Shown here piece after piece: positions 44,990-55,804 of a stretch of 64,000 nt of DNA. A program made the translations under genes and the position numbers. Location of the stretch: positions 372,001 to 436,000 of the forward strand of contig JAFEKR010000023.1 in NCBI GenBank assembly GCA_019022495.1, read 5' to 3'. The notes under the pieces were generated by a model. The model did not search any database. It was not told the DNA's origin and saw nothing but the letters and a program-made list of their open reading frames with translations. Numbering within the stretch: the stretch's first letter is position 1; each line of letters starts with the position of its first letter. The stretch is from Epichloe hybrida (Eukaryota; Ascomycota; Sordariomycetes; Hypocreales; Clavicipitaceae).

Positions 44990-46845
44990 TCGGCGACAGG
45001 CAGGTGAATTCGTGTATCCAACGGTCCCTTTGCTTTCAATTCGGACAGTCTTGCCGGTCAGTGCTGCGAATTCGGTCGTTTGCGGCGGTATCTTTGTGTC
45101 TGGTTGTCGAGGGTGGGGGAGGGGAAGGAGGGGACTAGTCCGTACCTCATACGGATTACGATTAAAATAAAAGTCCTCTTCGCTTGGTGGGGGCACCACT
45201 GACCGAACAAGAACTCGCTCCCATGACAAAATGCGTCACGTCGCTTCCAACGCGCCAGCCAGGAAGCTCTCCAATGGCCCCGACATTGGGAGTTGAGAAT
45301 TACAAGTGGACTTTCTTCATCAGCGTCAAGTCTTGTCAAATCAAAGCTCTTCTTCTTCTTCTTCAGCGACCAGCTTTACTCCCATTGCGCATACGACTCG
45401 GCACACGACTCGGCACATGCGGTTGTGTTCAATCATGTTTTTTTTTATCCGACTACTCGTGTAACTGAAATAAAATATGGAACCCCTTGTCCTTGTCTCT
45501 CAACTACCCTTATCTCCTGTTCGAGAGATCGTCTCGTGCAAGTGATGAAACAATGCGTTAGTTGGATTTGAAAAAAGCTCTTCACAGTACCGGGTAGGCG
45601 TCATCAGAAGACAGGGAGGGCTGTTGATTGGATGATAGGGTTGCTGCTGGTCTTTTTGAGCTGTTTAATACCGTTTAATTTTCTCACATTCTAGCAGCTG
45701 GGATGCTCAACATGTCGCATGGATGCAATGGCAGATTCTGAAGCTTTCCAATAAAAAAGCAGTGATTGCGCAACTACTCCGTATTGCAACCAGCCTCTCC
45801 TCTTCAGGACATACTACATACGTAGTTCGCATAGCTGGTGGAGTGGCGCCATAGCCGATACGCATGTCTCACTTTACACCTTGGCTTGCTTGCACATCGC
45901 GTTGCACTCTTTGCACGGAGTGCGCAACTGATGTTGTTGTACGGAGTAAATAGTAAATGGCCAACATTGCCGGCTAACGTCCGCCAAGTTGAAATAGCGT
46001 GATGCTCCGCTCAGACCAATAAGATGACGAGGTCCTCCGCCTTGTTTACTAGTCTGATATCACCACCCATCTAAGTTTATGCAGTCAAGCGAACGTGTCA
46101 GGCGTTGGAGATTGCTGATGCATTGAATAATTGAATAACTGAATAATTGAATGATTGACAGGTCAACGCATGACGGCGCAGCGCCTGAGCTGACTGGCTC
46201 GAATACGCAGCCTAGGAGGCTCTGGTCTCTGGAGCAAGAGAAGAGAGCAGGAGCAAACTCCGGGGGGAAGGCAGCTTGGGGTGTTGCTTCCCTCAGCAGC
46301 GCCGCCCAGTGTGAGTGTGCATGTGGACAACCGCCCCCCCCGGCTGTCTGAGGCTGTCTCCAATGTCCATCGCCCACCCACCCCATCACCCCATCGTCCC
46401 GTCACCCGGCCCATTTCTCACTGCCCATGTCAACACCAAATCCATGCTCTCTGCTCATACCTGACCCTCAATTGCCACGTCCATCTCCTCTTCCAAATTC
46501 CAGCCGTCAAAACACCTGTAACTCGTCTGGTCGGTGTACCATCACAAACCCCGCCTGACTGCCTCCTTCACCCACTGGCAGTGAAAACACACCGGCCATC
46601 TCTTCTCTAGTAGAAGCAACTTCAATTCCAAACCGTCTTATCGCCACGTCTCGGAGCTAGACGTCCTTTCAGCCGGCTGCACGGCCCAGGGACCCAACCA
46701 AGGGCCGACGAGTCCGTTGTGTGGACGGACCTTGGTTCAGCTGACCCAGCAGACCCGACACTGCTCGAAAACGTCACGCCCCCAGACCAGACTTCCACCA
46801 AAATAATCATCATCACAAGCGAAGTCGACTCTGCTTAGTCCAGCC
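44990..46845. other. 1.9-kb intergenic region between divergent SNF4 and VAC8
   Basis: Both promoters are here. No supported gene. It contains a (CTT)n run at 45349-45367, a T-run at 45438, AATTGAATA-type 9-bp imperfect repeats at 46121-46158, and several CGGAGTA/TACTCCG words. Confidence 0.6.
46121..46158. repeat. Imperfect tandem ATTGAATAA repeats
   Basis: About four 9-bp units with single-base changes, AT-rich, in the intergenic region upstream of VAC8. Confidence 0.75.
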
Positions 46846-48990
46846 ATGGGTAACTGCAGCTCTTCATGCTGTGGAGGTATGGTGCCCGACCTGATCCTTT
46901 CGCACTTGCCCTCTTCTTTTGGCGACCAAATTAGCTGACGCGACCTTTTCTAGGCCGGTCTCGCGAGGGCTTGTATGAACCAGTTCTTGCTGACAGCGAG
47001 CGCGAGGCTGTCGCTGACTTGTTACAGTATCTCGAAAACGTTGGTTCATTAGCCCGTTCTGATCTGTTATTGGACTTCTCTTGGTCAATTGCGATGCTGA
47101 TTCCTGTTCACAGCGCGGCGAAACGGATTTCTTTTCGGGCGAACCTCTTCGAGCTTTGAGCACTTTGGTGTTTTCTGAAAACATAGACCTCCAAAGAAGT
47201 GCCAGTCTTACTTTTGCGGAAATAACCGAGCGAGGTATGTGGCATGGTTGCCCTGATGATTTGCAAAATTCGGTTGGCATCGTCATCACCTTGCAAACAG
47301 GCTCTATGACAGGCGCTGAACAGGCTTTTCTGAGACGACATACTGACCAACTATGATCCAGATGTCCGAGAGGTCGACCGAGATACGCTTGAGCCTATTC
47401 TGTTCTTGTTGCAAAGTCCTGATATCGAAGTTCAGCGGGCTGCCAGCGCAGCTTTGGGTAATTTGGCTGTCAACAGTAAGCACTGCCCGCGTCGCACATG
47501 ATGCAAGCAATTCTTGGGACTGACTGGTCTGTCTGCAGCGGAGAACAAGGTACTCATCGTTCAGCTTGGCGGCCTAACACCACTAATCCGACAAATGTTG
47601 TCCCCGAATGTTGAGGTTCAATGCAATGCTGTCGGTTGCATCACCAACCTGGCTACACATGAAGAAAACAAGGCCAAGATCGCCAGATCCGGCGCACTTG
47701 GCCCACTGACCAGGCTTGCCAAATCACGAGACATGCGAGTGCAAAGAAACGCCACAGGAGCCCTGCTCAATATGACGCATTCCGGTACGTTAGATCTGAG
47801 GAGTCGCATCTCTCACACACTAACATTTCGTCTTCATGCTAGATGAGAACCGACAGCAGCTTGTTAACGCCGGTGCCATTCCCGTCCTTGTCCAACTTCT
47901 TTGCTCGCCCGATGTCGATGTGCAGTACTACTGCACCACAGCTCTCAGCAATATTGCTGTTGATGCCAACAACAGACGAAAGCTTGCTTCATCCGAGCCG
48001 AAGCTGGTTCAGTCCCTTGTCAACTTGATGGACTCCTCGTCACCCAAAGTTCAATGCCAAGCAGCTTTAGCTTTGAGGAATCTGGCTTCCGACGAAAAAT
48101 ACCAACTCGACATTGTTCGAGCCAGTGGTCTCGCTCCACTTCTTCGACTACTGCAGTCTTCGTACCTTCCGCTAATTCTGTCGGCCGTGGCTTGCATTCG
48201 CAATATCTCTATACACCCGATGAACGAGTCACCAATCATCGAAGCGAATTTTCTCAAACCCTTGGTCGATTTATTGGGATCTACCGACAACGAAGAGATC
48301 CAATGCCACGCCATTTCCACTTTGCGAAACCTCGCTGCCAGCTCGGACCGAAACAAGGCACTTGTTCTGGACGCTGGCGCCGTGCAGAAATGCAAACAGC
48401 TGGTACTGGACGTACCTGTCACTGTACAATCTGAAATGACGGCGGCCATTGCAGTTCTTGCTCTCAGCGACGATCTCAAGTCCCATCTCCTCAACCTCGG
48501 AGTCTGCGATGTTTTGATTCCTTTAACCCATTCACCTAGCATTGAAGTCCAAGGAAACAGCGCCGCGGCACTAGGTAACCTGTCTTCCAAAGGTAAGCTT
48601 GTTCCTGCCCAGCTGATGACGTAATTCCTGTGACACGGACTGATGTATGTTGACTTAGTTGGCGATTACTCCATCTTCATTCAAAACTGGAATGACCCTA
48701 ATGGTGGAATACACGGATACTTGAGCCGATTTTTACAATCTGGAGACCCCACCTTTCAGCACATTGCTGTTTGGACCCTACTGCAATTGTTCGAGTCGGA
48801 GGACAAGACGCTCATCGGTCTCATTGGCAAAGCCGATGATATTATCGAAAATATTCGCACCATTGCAAACCGACAGGTTGAGGCCGAGCCCGGATATGAA
48901 GAGGAAGACGAGGGCGAAGTAGTCAATCTTGCGCAACGATGCCTGGAACTTCTGGGCCAGAGCATGTCCAAAGCCCATATCGAGGGTTGA
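46846..48990 (+). CDS. VAC8: Vacuolar armadillo-repeat protein Vac8
   Basis: Seven exons (46846..46876, 46954..47039, 47114..47234, 47362..47475, 47539..47784, 47843..48592, 48659..48990) give 559 residues, the family's usual size. The N-terminus MGNCSSSCC combines an N-myristoylation glycine with palmitoylatable cysteines, as in yeast Vac8. About eleven armadillo repeats follow, e.g. [21 protein letters not shown] and [22 protein letters not shown]. Exons meet in phase 1 at five of six junctions. Vac8 anchors partners on the vacuole for inheritance, homotypic fusion, nucleus-vacuole contacts and selective autophagy. Intron 2 has a GTTGGT donor; it is needed to join EN with RGETDFF. The short first exon is supported by the acylation motif. 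Confidence 0.96.
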
Positions 48991-49738
48991 GCATGTTCAT
49001 GGCCAACGAGTTCGTTATCAGCATGCATTATTAACTTCCTCTCTCAGTTTCTGAAATTTTGGCTGTGTACCCGAATCCTGACGTGGCTGATTGAATTAGC
49101 CCGTTCTCGTGGAAGCAACGGTGTTTCAAGGCGTTCAAGAGATTTTATTCGGCTCCAATCCATTCATTGTCGTGCATCAGAGTATGGCTCTCTCTTGCAT
49201 TGGCTACGTCTTCGTCCCTACAACAAAACCTTGAAAATAAGCCAACTGACCTTCCCCCAACCGACCCATCGAGTTTCAATTAATTTCCTTTATGACGCAA
49301 AACCTATATGAGTGGATGTTACGAGCACTGTGCCGTCTACAACGCTCCGCCGTCAATTGTATATCTCCATTCGTTGGGGTTTCGCACTGCAATTGTGAGG
49401 TATTTCTGGCCACCCCTATTTGTACCGGCATATTTGGCGATGGACTTTATTAGCCCAGCATTGAGTTTTTTAGTTTCAATTTTTTTTTATGAAGGGGGAC
49501 GAGTATGCAAATTAGGAGGCTTCTACATGGCAGCTGTAATTAGACAAGAGATGTTTTTTACCAGCCGGTTTTATTATACCCGATTAATCTAAATTGACGG
49601 TAATGGCACGCAGGTATGTGAATGAATTTGGCTGTGATGCATGGACGGCGTAGACGATGCACTGTACCGAAGACGGAAGCTTTATGAGTAGTTGATGACG
49701 GCGAGAGTTGCCGGCCATGATGGCGATATGGCGATGAG
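48991..49738. other. Intergenic region between convergent VAC8 and IMP1
   Basis: Two 3'UTRs; AT-rich toward 49470-49590. The 94-codon plus-strand frame at 49308 has no recognisable motif. Confidence 0.6.
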
Positions 49739-50332
49739 TCAGTCTACAGACTCTACACCAAGCGGCTGCAGGTCACTAGCGAACCATTTCCTCTCCTTCC
49801 ACGGTAGGACCCTGGCCACGACCTTGCCTTGGACCAGGGCCAATGGGACAGGACCGAATTGTCTAGAGTCCCTGGACGCTGGCAAGTTGTCGCCTGCGAT
49901 CCAGCAATGACCCTCGGGCACCTGAGCATTGTCCATGTCAGCAAAGGGGTAGAAGTGCTCGGCACCATGTCCATGCAGTCCAGGTTGATGCCCACTATAC
50001 CATACCTGTATCATTTGATGCTCCCCCTTCTCGCCCGGGGTTCCGATGGACACGTAGTCCCCCGGCATACCGACGACGCGCTTGATGCCGTGGTCGTTTG
50101 CAAAGATGGGTATCTTGTAAAGAACCAAGTCCCCGACGCCGACGCGCCTCCCGAGACGGTGCCGCATGTCGGCGGCGATCCAGTCGCCGTCGACGGCGAA
50201 GGTGGGAAGCATGGAGGGACCCTCGGCGGGAGATATCTGGAAGACGTGGGTGAAGCCGAGATGGGCGAGGCAGGTGATTTTCAGGGTGGAGAGGGCGAAG
50301 CGGATGGGGTGGCCGAGGAAGTGGGTGAGCAT
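49739..50332 (-). CDS. IMP1: Mitochondrial inner-membrane signal peptidase subunit 1 (S26 family)
   Basis: Exons 50332..50006 and 49921..49739 give 169 residues. The S26 blocks are present: GPSMLPTF with the nucleophile Ser, GDLVLYKIP, the Lys general base in GIKRVVGMPGDYV, and PEGHCWIAGDNLPASRDSRQFGPV with GDN...SRDSR. A short hydrophobic N-terminal segment serves as the membrane anchor. Imp1 removes sorting peptides in the intermembrane space within the Imp1/Imp2 complex. The 84-bp intron (49922..50005) has no stop and is a multiple of three; retention would insert 28 residues between MIQ and VPEGHCW. The start at 50332 suits the family length; an in-frame ATG further upstream (50488) would add a Lys/Thr/Asn-rich stretch. 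Divergent from the IF3 gene. Confidence 0.92.
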   Translation of the reverse strand: MLTHFLGHPIRFALSTLKITCLAHLGFTHVFQISPAEGPSMLPTFAVDGDWIAADMRHRLGRRVGVGDLVLYKIPIFANDHGIKRVVGMPGDYVSIGTPGEKGEHQMIQVWYSGHQPGLHGHGAEHFYPFADMDNAQVPEGHCWIAGDNLPASRDSRQFGPVPLALVQGKVVARVLPWKERKWFASDLQPLGVESVD

Positions 50333-50733
50333 GGCGGGGAGGTGATTATTTTTGCGTTGCGTCGTCTTCGAGGTTGCTGGGTTGCTGGGTTTGGAAGCTA
50401 ATGCGGGGAGAGCACATGATGTTGTCGCGGGATGCCGGGGGTTTACTTTGGCTGTTTTGCCCGTCTTGGTCTTGTTGTTGGTGTACATGTAGTTGGAACA
50501 GTTGGAAGGATGGGTGGTGAGTTATGTAACGTGGAGGTTGCGCCGTGGAGCGGCTCATTGGTCGGAAATTGTTTCTGCTTTGTTCTCAAACACCAAACGG
50601 GGGGAGTCGTCCCGTCCATCCATCCCGCGAAAAAAAAAAAAAAACCCAACCACACCCTTTTTTTTTTGGTTCTCAACAACAACTCGCCATCCCACACACA
50701 CACAGCCCCCCCTGCTACGGCTCACACACAACG
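50333..50733. promoter_or_regulatory. Shared bidirectional promoter of IMP1 and mitochondrial IF3
   Basis: Only 401 bp separate two start codons of nuclear genes for mitochondrial proteins. The interval has A-, T- and C-homopolymer runs at 50630-50668 and a CACACACACA run just before the IF3 ATG. Co-regulation is inference. Confidence 0.5.
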
Positions 50734-51630
50734 ATGAGACCAGCACGATGCATACACAGCTCCCGCGAAGCCCTCTGCCGCGTGGCCGTGCGGACACGGC
50801 GGCGGCTCCCCCCATTCGTGCCGGCGTCGTCGGCGCCGACCCTGACCACCACGACGCGCTCCCGAACCGCCATCCTCTTCCCTCCTCCCCCTTCTGCGGC
50901 CCGCGGCTACGCCAAAACTTCGTCCTCTTCCTCGTCCCCGCCCGCCCGAGGCCCCCGCGGGCAGACCTCGGCCGCCGCAAAAGAGCAGGTTGCCCGCGAC
51001 GAGCGCGGCTTCGACAAGCGCTACACGACCCAGCGAGACATTGAGCGGTCCGGCCGAGACCGGCCCCCGCAGGACCACGAGATCACCGACCCCCAGATCA
51101 TGGTCGTCGACAGGGGCCGCTCCGGCTCCGGCGCCGCCGCCGCCGAGGGCCCCCTGGACACGCGGTTCGTCCTCACGAGGCTCGAGCCCCACGAGTCGCT
51201 GCGCATGACGCAGCCCTATGTGCCGGCCGACGCCGCCAACGGCCGTCCCTCGCCCCAGCTGGCCGTGTGCGAGATTGTCGACAAGAGGGAGGAGTACGAG
51301 CGGCGGAAGCAGAAAAGGGCGGCGGCGGCGGCGGCGGCGGCGGCGAGGCCCAGGACGAAGGAGCTGGAGCTGACGTGGGCCATTGGCGAGCACGACCTGG
51401 CGACCAAGATGAGGCAGATGGCGGGGTTCCTGGCCAAGGGGCTCAGGGTAGACGTCCTCGTGGCCAGGAAGAAGGGCGGGAGGCAGGTCGACGGGAACGA
51501 GGCCGAGGCCGTGGTCAAGAGGATCCGGGACGAGGTGGAGAGGAACGCGGGCAGGGAGACCAAGCCTGCTACCGGCTCGGCCGGGGGGACCATGCGGTTT
51601 TATCTGGAGGGGAAGCCGCCGGCCAAGTGA
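50734..51630 (+). CDS. Mitochondrial translation initiation factor IF-3-like protein
   Basis: A single exon of 298 residues. The Arg/Ala/Ser-rich, acid-poor N-terminus (MRPARCIHSSREALCRVAVR) is a mitochondrial presequence. The N-domain has DHEITDPQIMVVD and CEIVDKREEYERRKQKR. After a (GCG)n-encoded Ala run, the C-domain has KELELTWAIGEHDLATKMRQMAGFLAKGLRVDVLVARKKG, the IF3-C beta-alpha pattern. IF3 binds the small ribosomal subunit and keeps it free for initiation. Sequence is divergent, as in other fungal mIF3 (Aim23 type). High GC and an alanine repeat from trinucleotide expansion at 51319-51343 are notable. Confidence 0.85.
   Translation: MRPARCIHSSREALCRVAVRTRRRLPPFVPASSAPTLTTTTRSRTAILFPPPPSAARGYAKTSSSSSSPPARGPRGQTSAAAKEQVARDERGFDKRYTTQRDIERSGRDRPPQDHEITDPQIMVVDRGRSGSGAAAAEGPLDTRFVLTRLEPHESLRMTQPYVPADAANGRPSPQLAVCEIVDKREEYERRKQKRAAAAAAAAARPRTKELELTWAIGEHDLATKMRQMAGFLAKGLRVDVLVARKKGGRQVDGNEAEAVVKRIRDEVERNAGRETKPATGSAGGTMRFYLEGKPPAK
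51319..51343. repeat. (GGC)n repeat encoding poly-Ala in the IF3-like protein
   Basis: Trinucleotide run giving nine consecutive alanines between the two IF3 domains; the linker length may vary between strains. Confidence 0.85.
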
Positions 51631-51868
51631 TGTGACGTGTTGGGGGGAAGTTGGCATCACAATTCCGAGACTCGGGTACAATGTTGCGAATGCACTCATT
51701 TGCCCGGCAGATTTTCATGAAACCCGTGACAGACACCGTTATTTTTTCCTCCCTCGAGAATAACAACAACAACATGTTCGTCATGAAAACCCAAACGGCC
51801 TACTTCGGTTGAGATATCCCCAAACGCCAGCATAAAGAGAGACATCACGTAAACCCCCCCCCCCCAAA

Positions 51869-52551
51869 TCACAGAATCTCATCCCCATCCTCATCCTCAC
51901 CCACCTTTCCCATCCTCACACCCGGGTTCCGCGGATCGAATTCATCCTCATCCCCACCCACCTTTCCCATCCTCACACCCGGATTCCGCGGATCGAATCC
52001 ATCCTCATCCGTCTCCCACTCCGTGTCCTTGTCCTCGTCCTCCTCGCCATCATCCACCAGCGCGCCGAACCTCCCCCCGTGACCCAGGCCCCGGACCAGG
52101 GCCTCCTCCTCGCCCGCCTCCCTATTCACCTCCTCCCACGCCCTGCTCCTCTTCTGCACGCTCACGGCCCTCACGATGCTCCGCTGCATCTTGGTGCCCG
52201 TCCGCTCCGTCACCGCCTCGGCCATCTCCAGGCCCTTTTCGCGCCGGCGGCGCATCTTGGTCGACATGCGGCTCTTGCGCGCGGGCTTTAGTTTCTTGGA
52301 TATCCCCGCCGAGCGGTGGACGTCTAGGACCGAGGGGCGGACATCGGCGGGTGCGCTGGTGCGGGTGCGCTCCGGCACGTCCTTTGGGGACTTGTCCGTG
52401 TCGAACGAGGGGGCTGAGGCGCGGCGGGCAGCGCGGGAGTGTTTTGAGGGTGCTGGAGGTCGTGTCGGTCAGCTTGGTTCGGGAGGGTATTTTGGGATGG
52501 GATGGGATGCGATGCGATGGAGGGGGAGGGCGAACCTCTACTTTTGGCCAT
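51869..52551 (-). CDS. ALB1: Alb1-like ribosome biogenesis protein
   Basis: Exons 52551..52536 and 52452..51869 give 199 residues. The five-codon first exon MAKSR joins across an 83-bp intron (GTTCGC donor) to APSKHSRAARRASAPSFDTDKS, the family's N-terminal signature. RPSVLDVHRSAGISKK, RKSRMSTKMRRRREKGLEMAEAVTERT and RAWEEVN follow, all typical of fungal Alb1, the pre-60S shuttling factor that works with Arx1. The C-terminus holds two 19-residue tandem repeats around FDPRNPGVRMGKVG, acidic-flanked, encoded by a 57-bp duplication. Convergent with the IF3 gene (238 bp between stops). Confidence 0.9.
51903..52016. repeat. Two tandem 57-bp units coding the Alb1 C-terminus
   Basis: Copies start at 51903 and 51960 with few differences. 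The period is 19 codons, so the reading frame is kept. Confidence 0.9.
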
Positions 52552-52717
52552 TGTGGAAATGTGGGTTTGGTTGATTCTCTGCGGATGAGTAGAACGCGAC
52601 GTGAATGTTTTTTTTCCATGGCAAACCAGGCCGACCGACCCCACGTGCGATAATAACTGATAAGCGATGGGGCGTGTGTCGGTTGGACCCGCTGGGACGG
52701 GACGGCTGGTCCACTAT

Positions 52718-52819
52718 CTATGTGTATAAATCTATGTACATAAATCTATGCACATAAATCTATGCACATAAATCTATGCACATAAATCTATGCACATAAA
52801 TCCATCCATATAAATCCAT
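52718..52819. repeat. Tandem ~16-bp repeats (ATAAATCTATGCACAT)
   Basis: About six units, the inner ones identical, the outer ones diverged (GTGTAT, GTACAT, CCATCCAT). The array ends 11 bp beyond the stop codon of the amidase-like gene, so it lies in its 3'UTR. Confidence 0.9.
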
Positions 52820-52829
52820 GTGCCCAACT

Positions 52830-55375
52830 CTACAGCCCGTCATCCCCCCTGCTGGCACTCTGGCCTGGCGGAAATGCAAACCTGCCCCCATCGACCCTCG
52901 TCCGCCAACGTGCCTGCTCAAACGTCGCCTGTACGAGCTTGACGAGCATCGCGTCGCTGCCTCGGGGTCCGAGAACGGTGGCATAAATGGGGTGGTGTTC
53001 GGTCCGGTGGCTGACGGTGGATTCGTACGAGAACTGAGCAACTTGTTCGTGTCAGCTTGTCATGTCAGACACAACCAACAAGTGGCGGCGACGCGCCGTG
53101 TACATACATGGTGCGAGGACCTGGGGTGCGCCGAGGAGCGACGCGAGCAGTTCAGGAGCGACGCCATGAATCGTTTCCGGCTTGCTGTGCTGAGTTCAGT
53201 GCGTGGTTGGATGGCGGCAGGTGGCACGAGAATAACTCTTGGGGGGACAAACGTACGGGGCAGTATATCGAGGAGCATCGCTTGCGAAGGGCATCACGAG
53301 GATGCCATCGCCTCCTACGCCGATGGGCATGACGTTGTCGTTGAACCATCTTTGGAAGACTGCTGTGCGGGCTTGGTAGTCCTTGTACTCTGCGTCGCTG
53401 ACATTCCTTCCCAGATCCCTGCTCTCAGTGTAGTGTGTCAGGGACATGAATCCAGGGGTCATGAGAGATGATGTGCTGAACCAACCATTGATGCATGACT
53501 GTAGCTTCCATGGCCGGCTCTTTGCCAAACTTGGTGTGGTAGTCTTTTCGAAAGCCGTCGTACTGATGATAGAATTCGTGGCAGAATGAGAGAAACGGGG
53601 CCTACGTGTGCGTCAGTTACGACGGGAATCGTTTTTGTTTCTGGGAGATGAGGATGAGAACGGACGTCTCCCATGTAGTTTTGTAGAGCCTGGCCGTTGG
53701 CCTCTGTGGGTGGTTTGGATGCCCACGATTTTTGCAGGCTGACCGTTTTGGACTTGACTCCGAGGAATGCTTCTACGGCGGCGACAAATCTCTCATGATC
53801 ATCTCCATGCGTCTTGTCCGCATTGCCCAGGTCCGTCACCGAGATGAGTCGTTTGGGAAAAGCGATGGGTGGGCTGGAGAGAGATTGGTGCACTGTGGCG
53901 ACGGCGTCGTGGAAAAGCTCAGAGAGCTCTGTGCCCAACAGGCCAATGGACTCTGACCTGCTATAGTCTGGTTCAGGACGAATGGCTCGTCATGCAAGAT
54001 GGTTTCGTTGCTTCGAGGATCCATATACTTACGGAGAACTGGTTCGCGCACCATCCAAGGGCAGCGACCCCGGTGACGTACGGAGAGCGAAAAGTCCTTG
54101 AGCGGCGGCAGCTCCAAACGCCTGGCCGATGGCTGAGGAAATGATTGATTAGTCGTCCATCGGTCCTGACACCATAAAAGGCCTTGATCGCCAACGTACC
54201 GTCCAAACCAGTAGAAGCTTTGAGCCACTCATACCCAGCCAAAGAGGCGGCAGCGCCGGTTGGTCCTCCACCAGCATCTTGATGCCCATCTTCTCGCGGG
54301 TTCTTTGGAGCCACAACATCTGCCCACTCTCTCCCTGAGCCCAACTGCGAGGATTTCGTCTTTCCGACGATCACGGCGCCGAGGTCAACAAGCCTCTGGG
54401 CAAACGCGGCCGTCGTGTCTGCCGTGCCATTGTGCAAGTCGCCCCAAGAAGCGCTGGAAAGAGACGTGGGCACGCCCTTCAGAGACATGGAGTCTGGCAC
54501 GGTGAACCGACGGCCCCTGAGTGGCGCCTTTTCGGGAGGAACAGTGTTGTATAATCTTGACGGCACGGGAATGGAAGCATGGCTGCTCCCACTACTATCC
54601 GCTGGCAATTGCAACACGTTGAACCTGCGGCGTACACCGGGTCAGCAATGCATTAATTACAATGAATAATCCTCCCCGAGATTTCCCGGATGACTTCATA
54701 CCCATCCATCGCATCTACCTTGTCAGGGAACACGCCAAAGGCGAATGCATCCAAGGTATCATTGTAGATCTTCCACGCCTGATGCACGTTGGGGCCGTGC
54801 AAGATGTACGGACCTGCAGGCAAATCTGACACAGCACGCTTCCCCGCGCGAACTGCGTCGTTGCGCAGATGCATGACCGACTTGCCAGGGCCGACGGACG
54901 AGTCTGCCACGCCTGAGCTGCCGCCGCCGGGCTTCTCGATGAGCACGCTTCCGAACTCGGGGGTGAAGACATCGTCGTAGAGGTCAAAGAGGCGTAGTGT
55001 CTCCTCGAGATGAGAGTAGAGCTGCTCCGGCTCCAAGACTGTCACGGGGATGACGGCGTCCGGCTTGATGGTTTCCTGAATGGTGCCCTGCGTTGACGCG
55101 TCAGTGTCCGGATTCTCGACTCTGTCGTTGCCAACGAACGGATTGCCGTCGAGTTTGAGAGGACGAGAGATTTGCGCGGGAGAGGGAGTCATTTGTACCA
55201 GAACTTGCGGGTGGATGAGGTACTGCGACCCTGCCACGACGGTGGTCAGGACAGTTTTGAGGCTCATGCTCATGCTTATGCTCATGCTTATGCTGGATGA
55301 CGACGAGTCGGCGATGCGGCCTTGTCCCGCTGGGCTGGAATAGGTAGGAGTTTTTGTAATCGCCAAGTCGGGCAT
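52830..55375 (-). CDS. Amidase-fold protein with Arp1-like N-domain; signature serines not found
   Basis: Eight exons (55375..54702, 54624..54200, 54132..54033, 53960..53666, 53601..53486, 53418..53257, 53184..53108, 53041..52830) splice into 686 residues with every phase matching. The N-terminal ~220 residues resemble the domain shared with scytalone-dehydratase-like Arp1 proteins (YLIHPQVLVQ; VIPVTVLEPEQL). The amidase-signature core keeps GAVIVGKTKSSQLGSG with the catalytic Lys. However, the cis-Ser loop (normally GSSSG or GGSSGG) reads GGGPTGAAAS, and the nucleophile block (normally GTDTGGSIR) reads GLDAIGQAF, so both serines are missing in this model. The C-terminus (GAPQVLAPFAQFSYESTVS; TEHHPIYATVLGPRGSD) is normal. 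It may be inactive or use another chemistry. Near the start, a 6-bp repeat encodes (Met-Ser)n. Start uncertain (55375 or nearer 55260). Confidence 0.82.
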
Positions 55376-55804
55376 CCTGCAAGACCAACGACATGTCTTC
55401 CTTCTTGATACCCCTCTGCACTTCAAGCAAAGGTAAAAGGAGCCAATATCAACGCGGCAGGCGTCGGCAAGTGGCTTGGAGACGAGAAGGAAGGTCAAGT
55501 TGACGCGTCCTGCAAGTGACGTGGGGCGAATCTCGGTCGACGTTGCACTGCACGATGCTCTTTTTTTTTTTCTTTTTTTTTTGTTCGTGCAATCAACTTC
55601 CCCGCACTGGAAGTATTATTAATAACCAACTCCGTCTCAAGCGACAACTATGTACATGTCCACTCGTTGAGCCTGGATAGCCGCCCGTGGCATAATGTTA
55701 CGACGCCATAGTGAGGGACTGGCGGACGTTGTGAACCTTCATGTCTCCTTCCACGTATACATACATGTGCAAAACAAGGTGCCGACACAAAACATTCCCC
55801 ACGT
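55376..55804. other. Intergenic region between the amidase-like and cysteine-rich genes
   Basis: Tandem minus-strand genes. It holds the amidase promoter with two T-runs at 55560-55581. No gene seen. Confidence 0.6.

Noticed and set aside
50722..51699. 325-codon minus-strand frame
   Set aside because: Antisense shadow of the GC-rich IF3-like gene.
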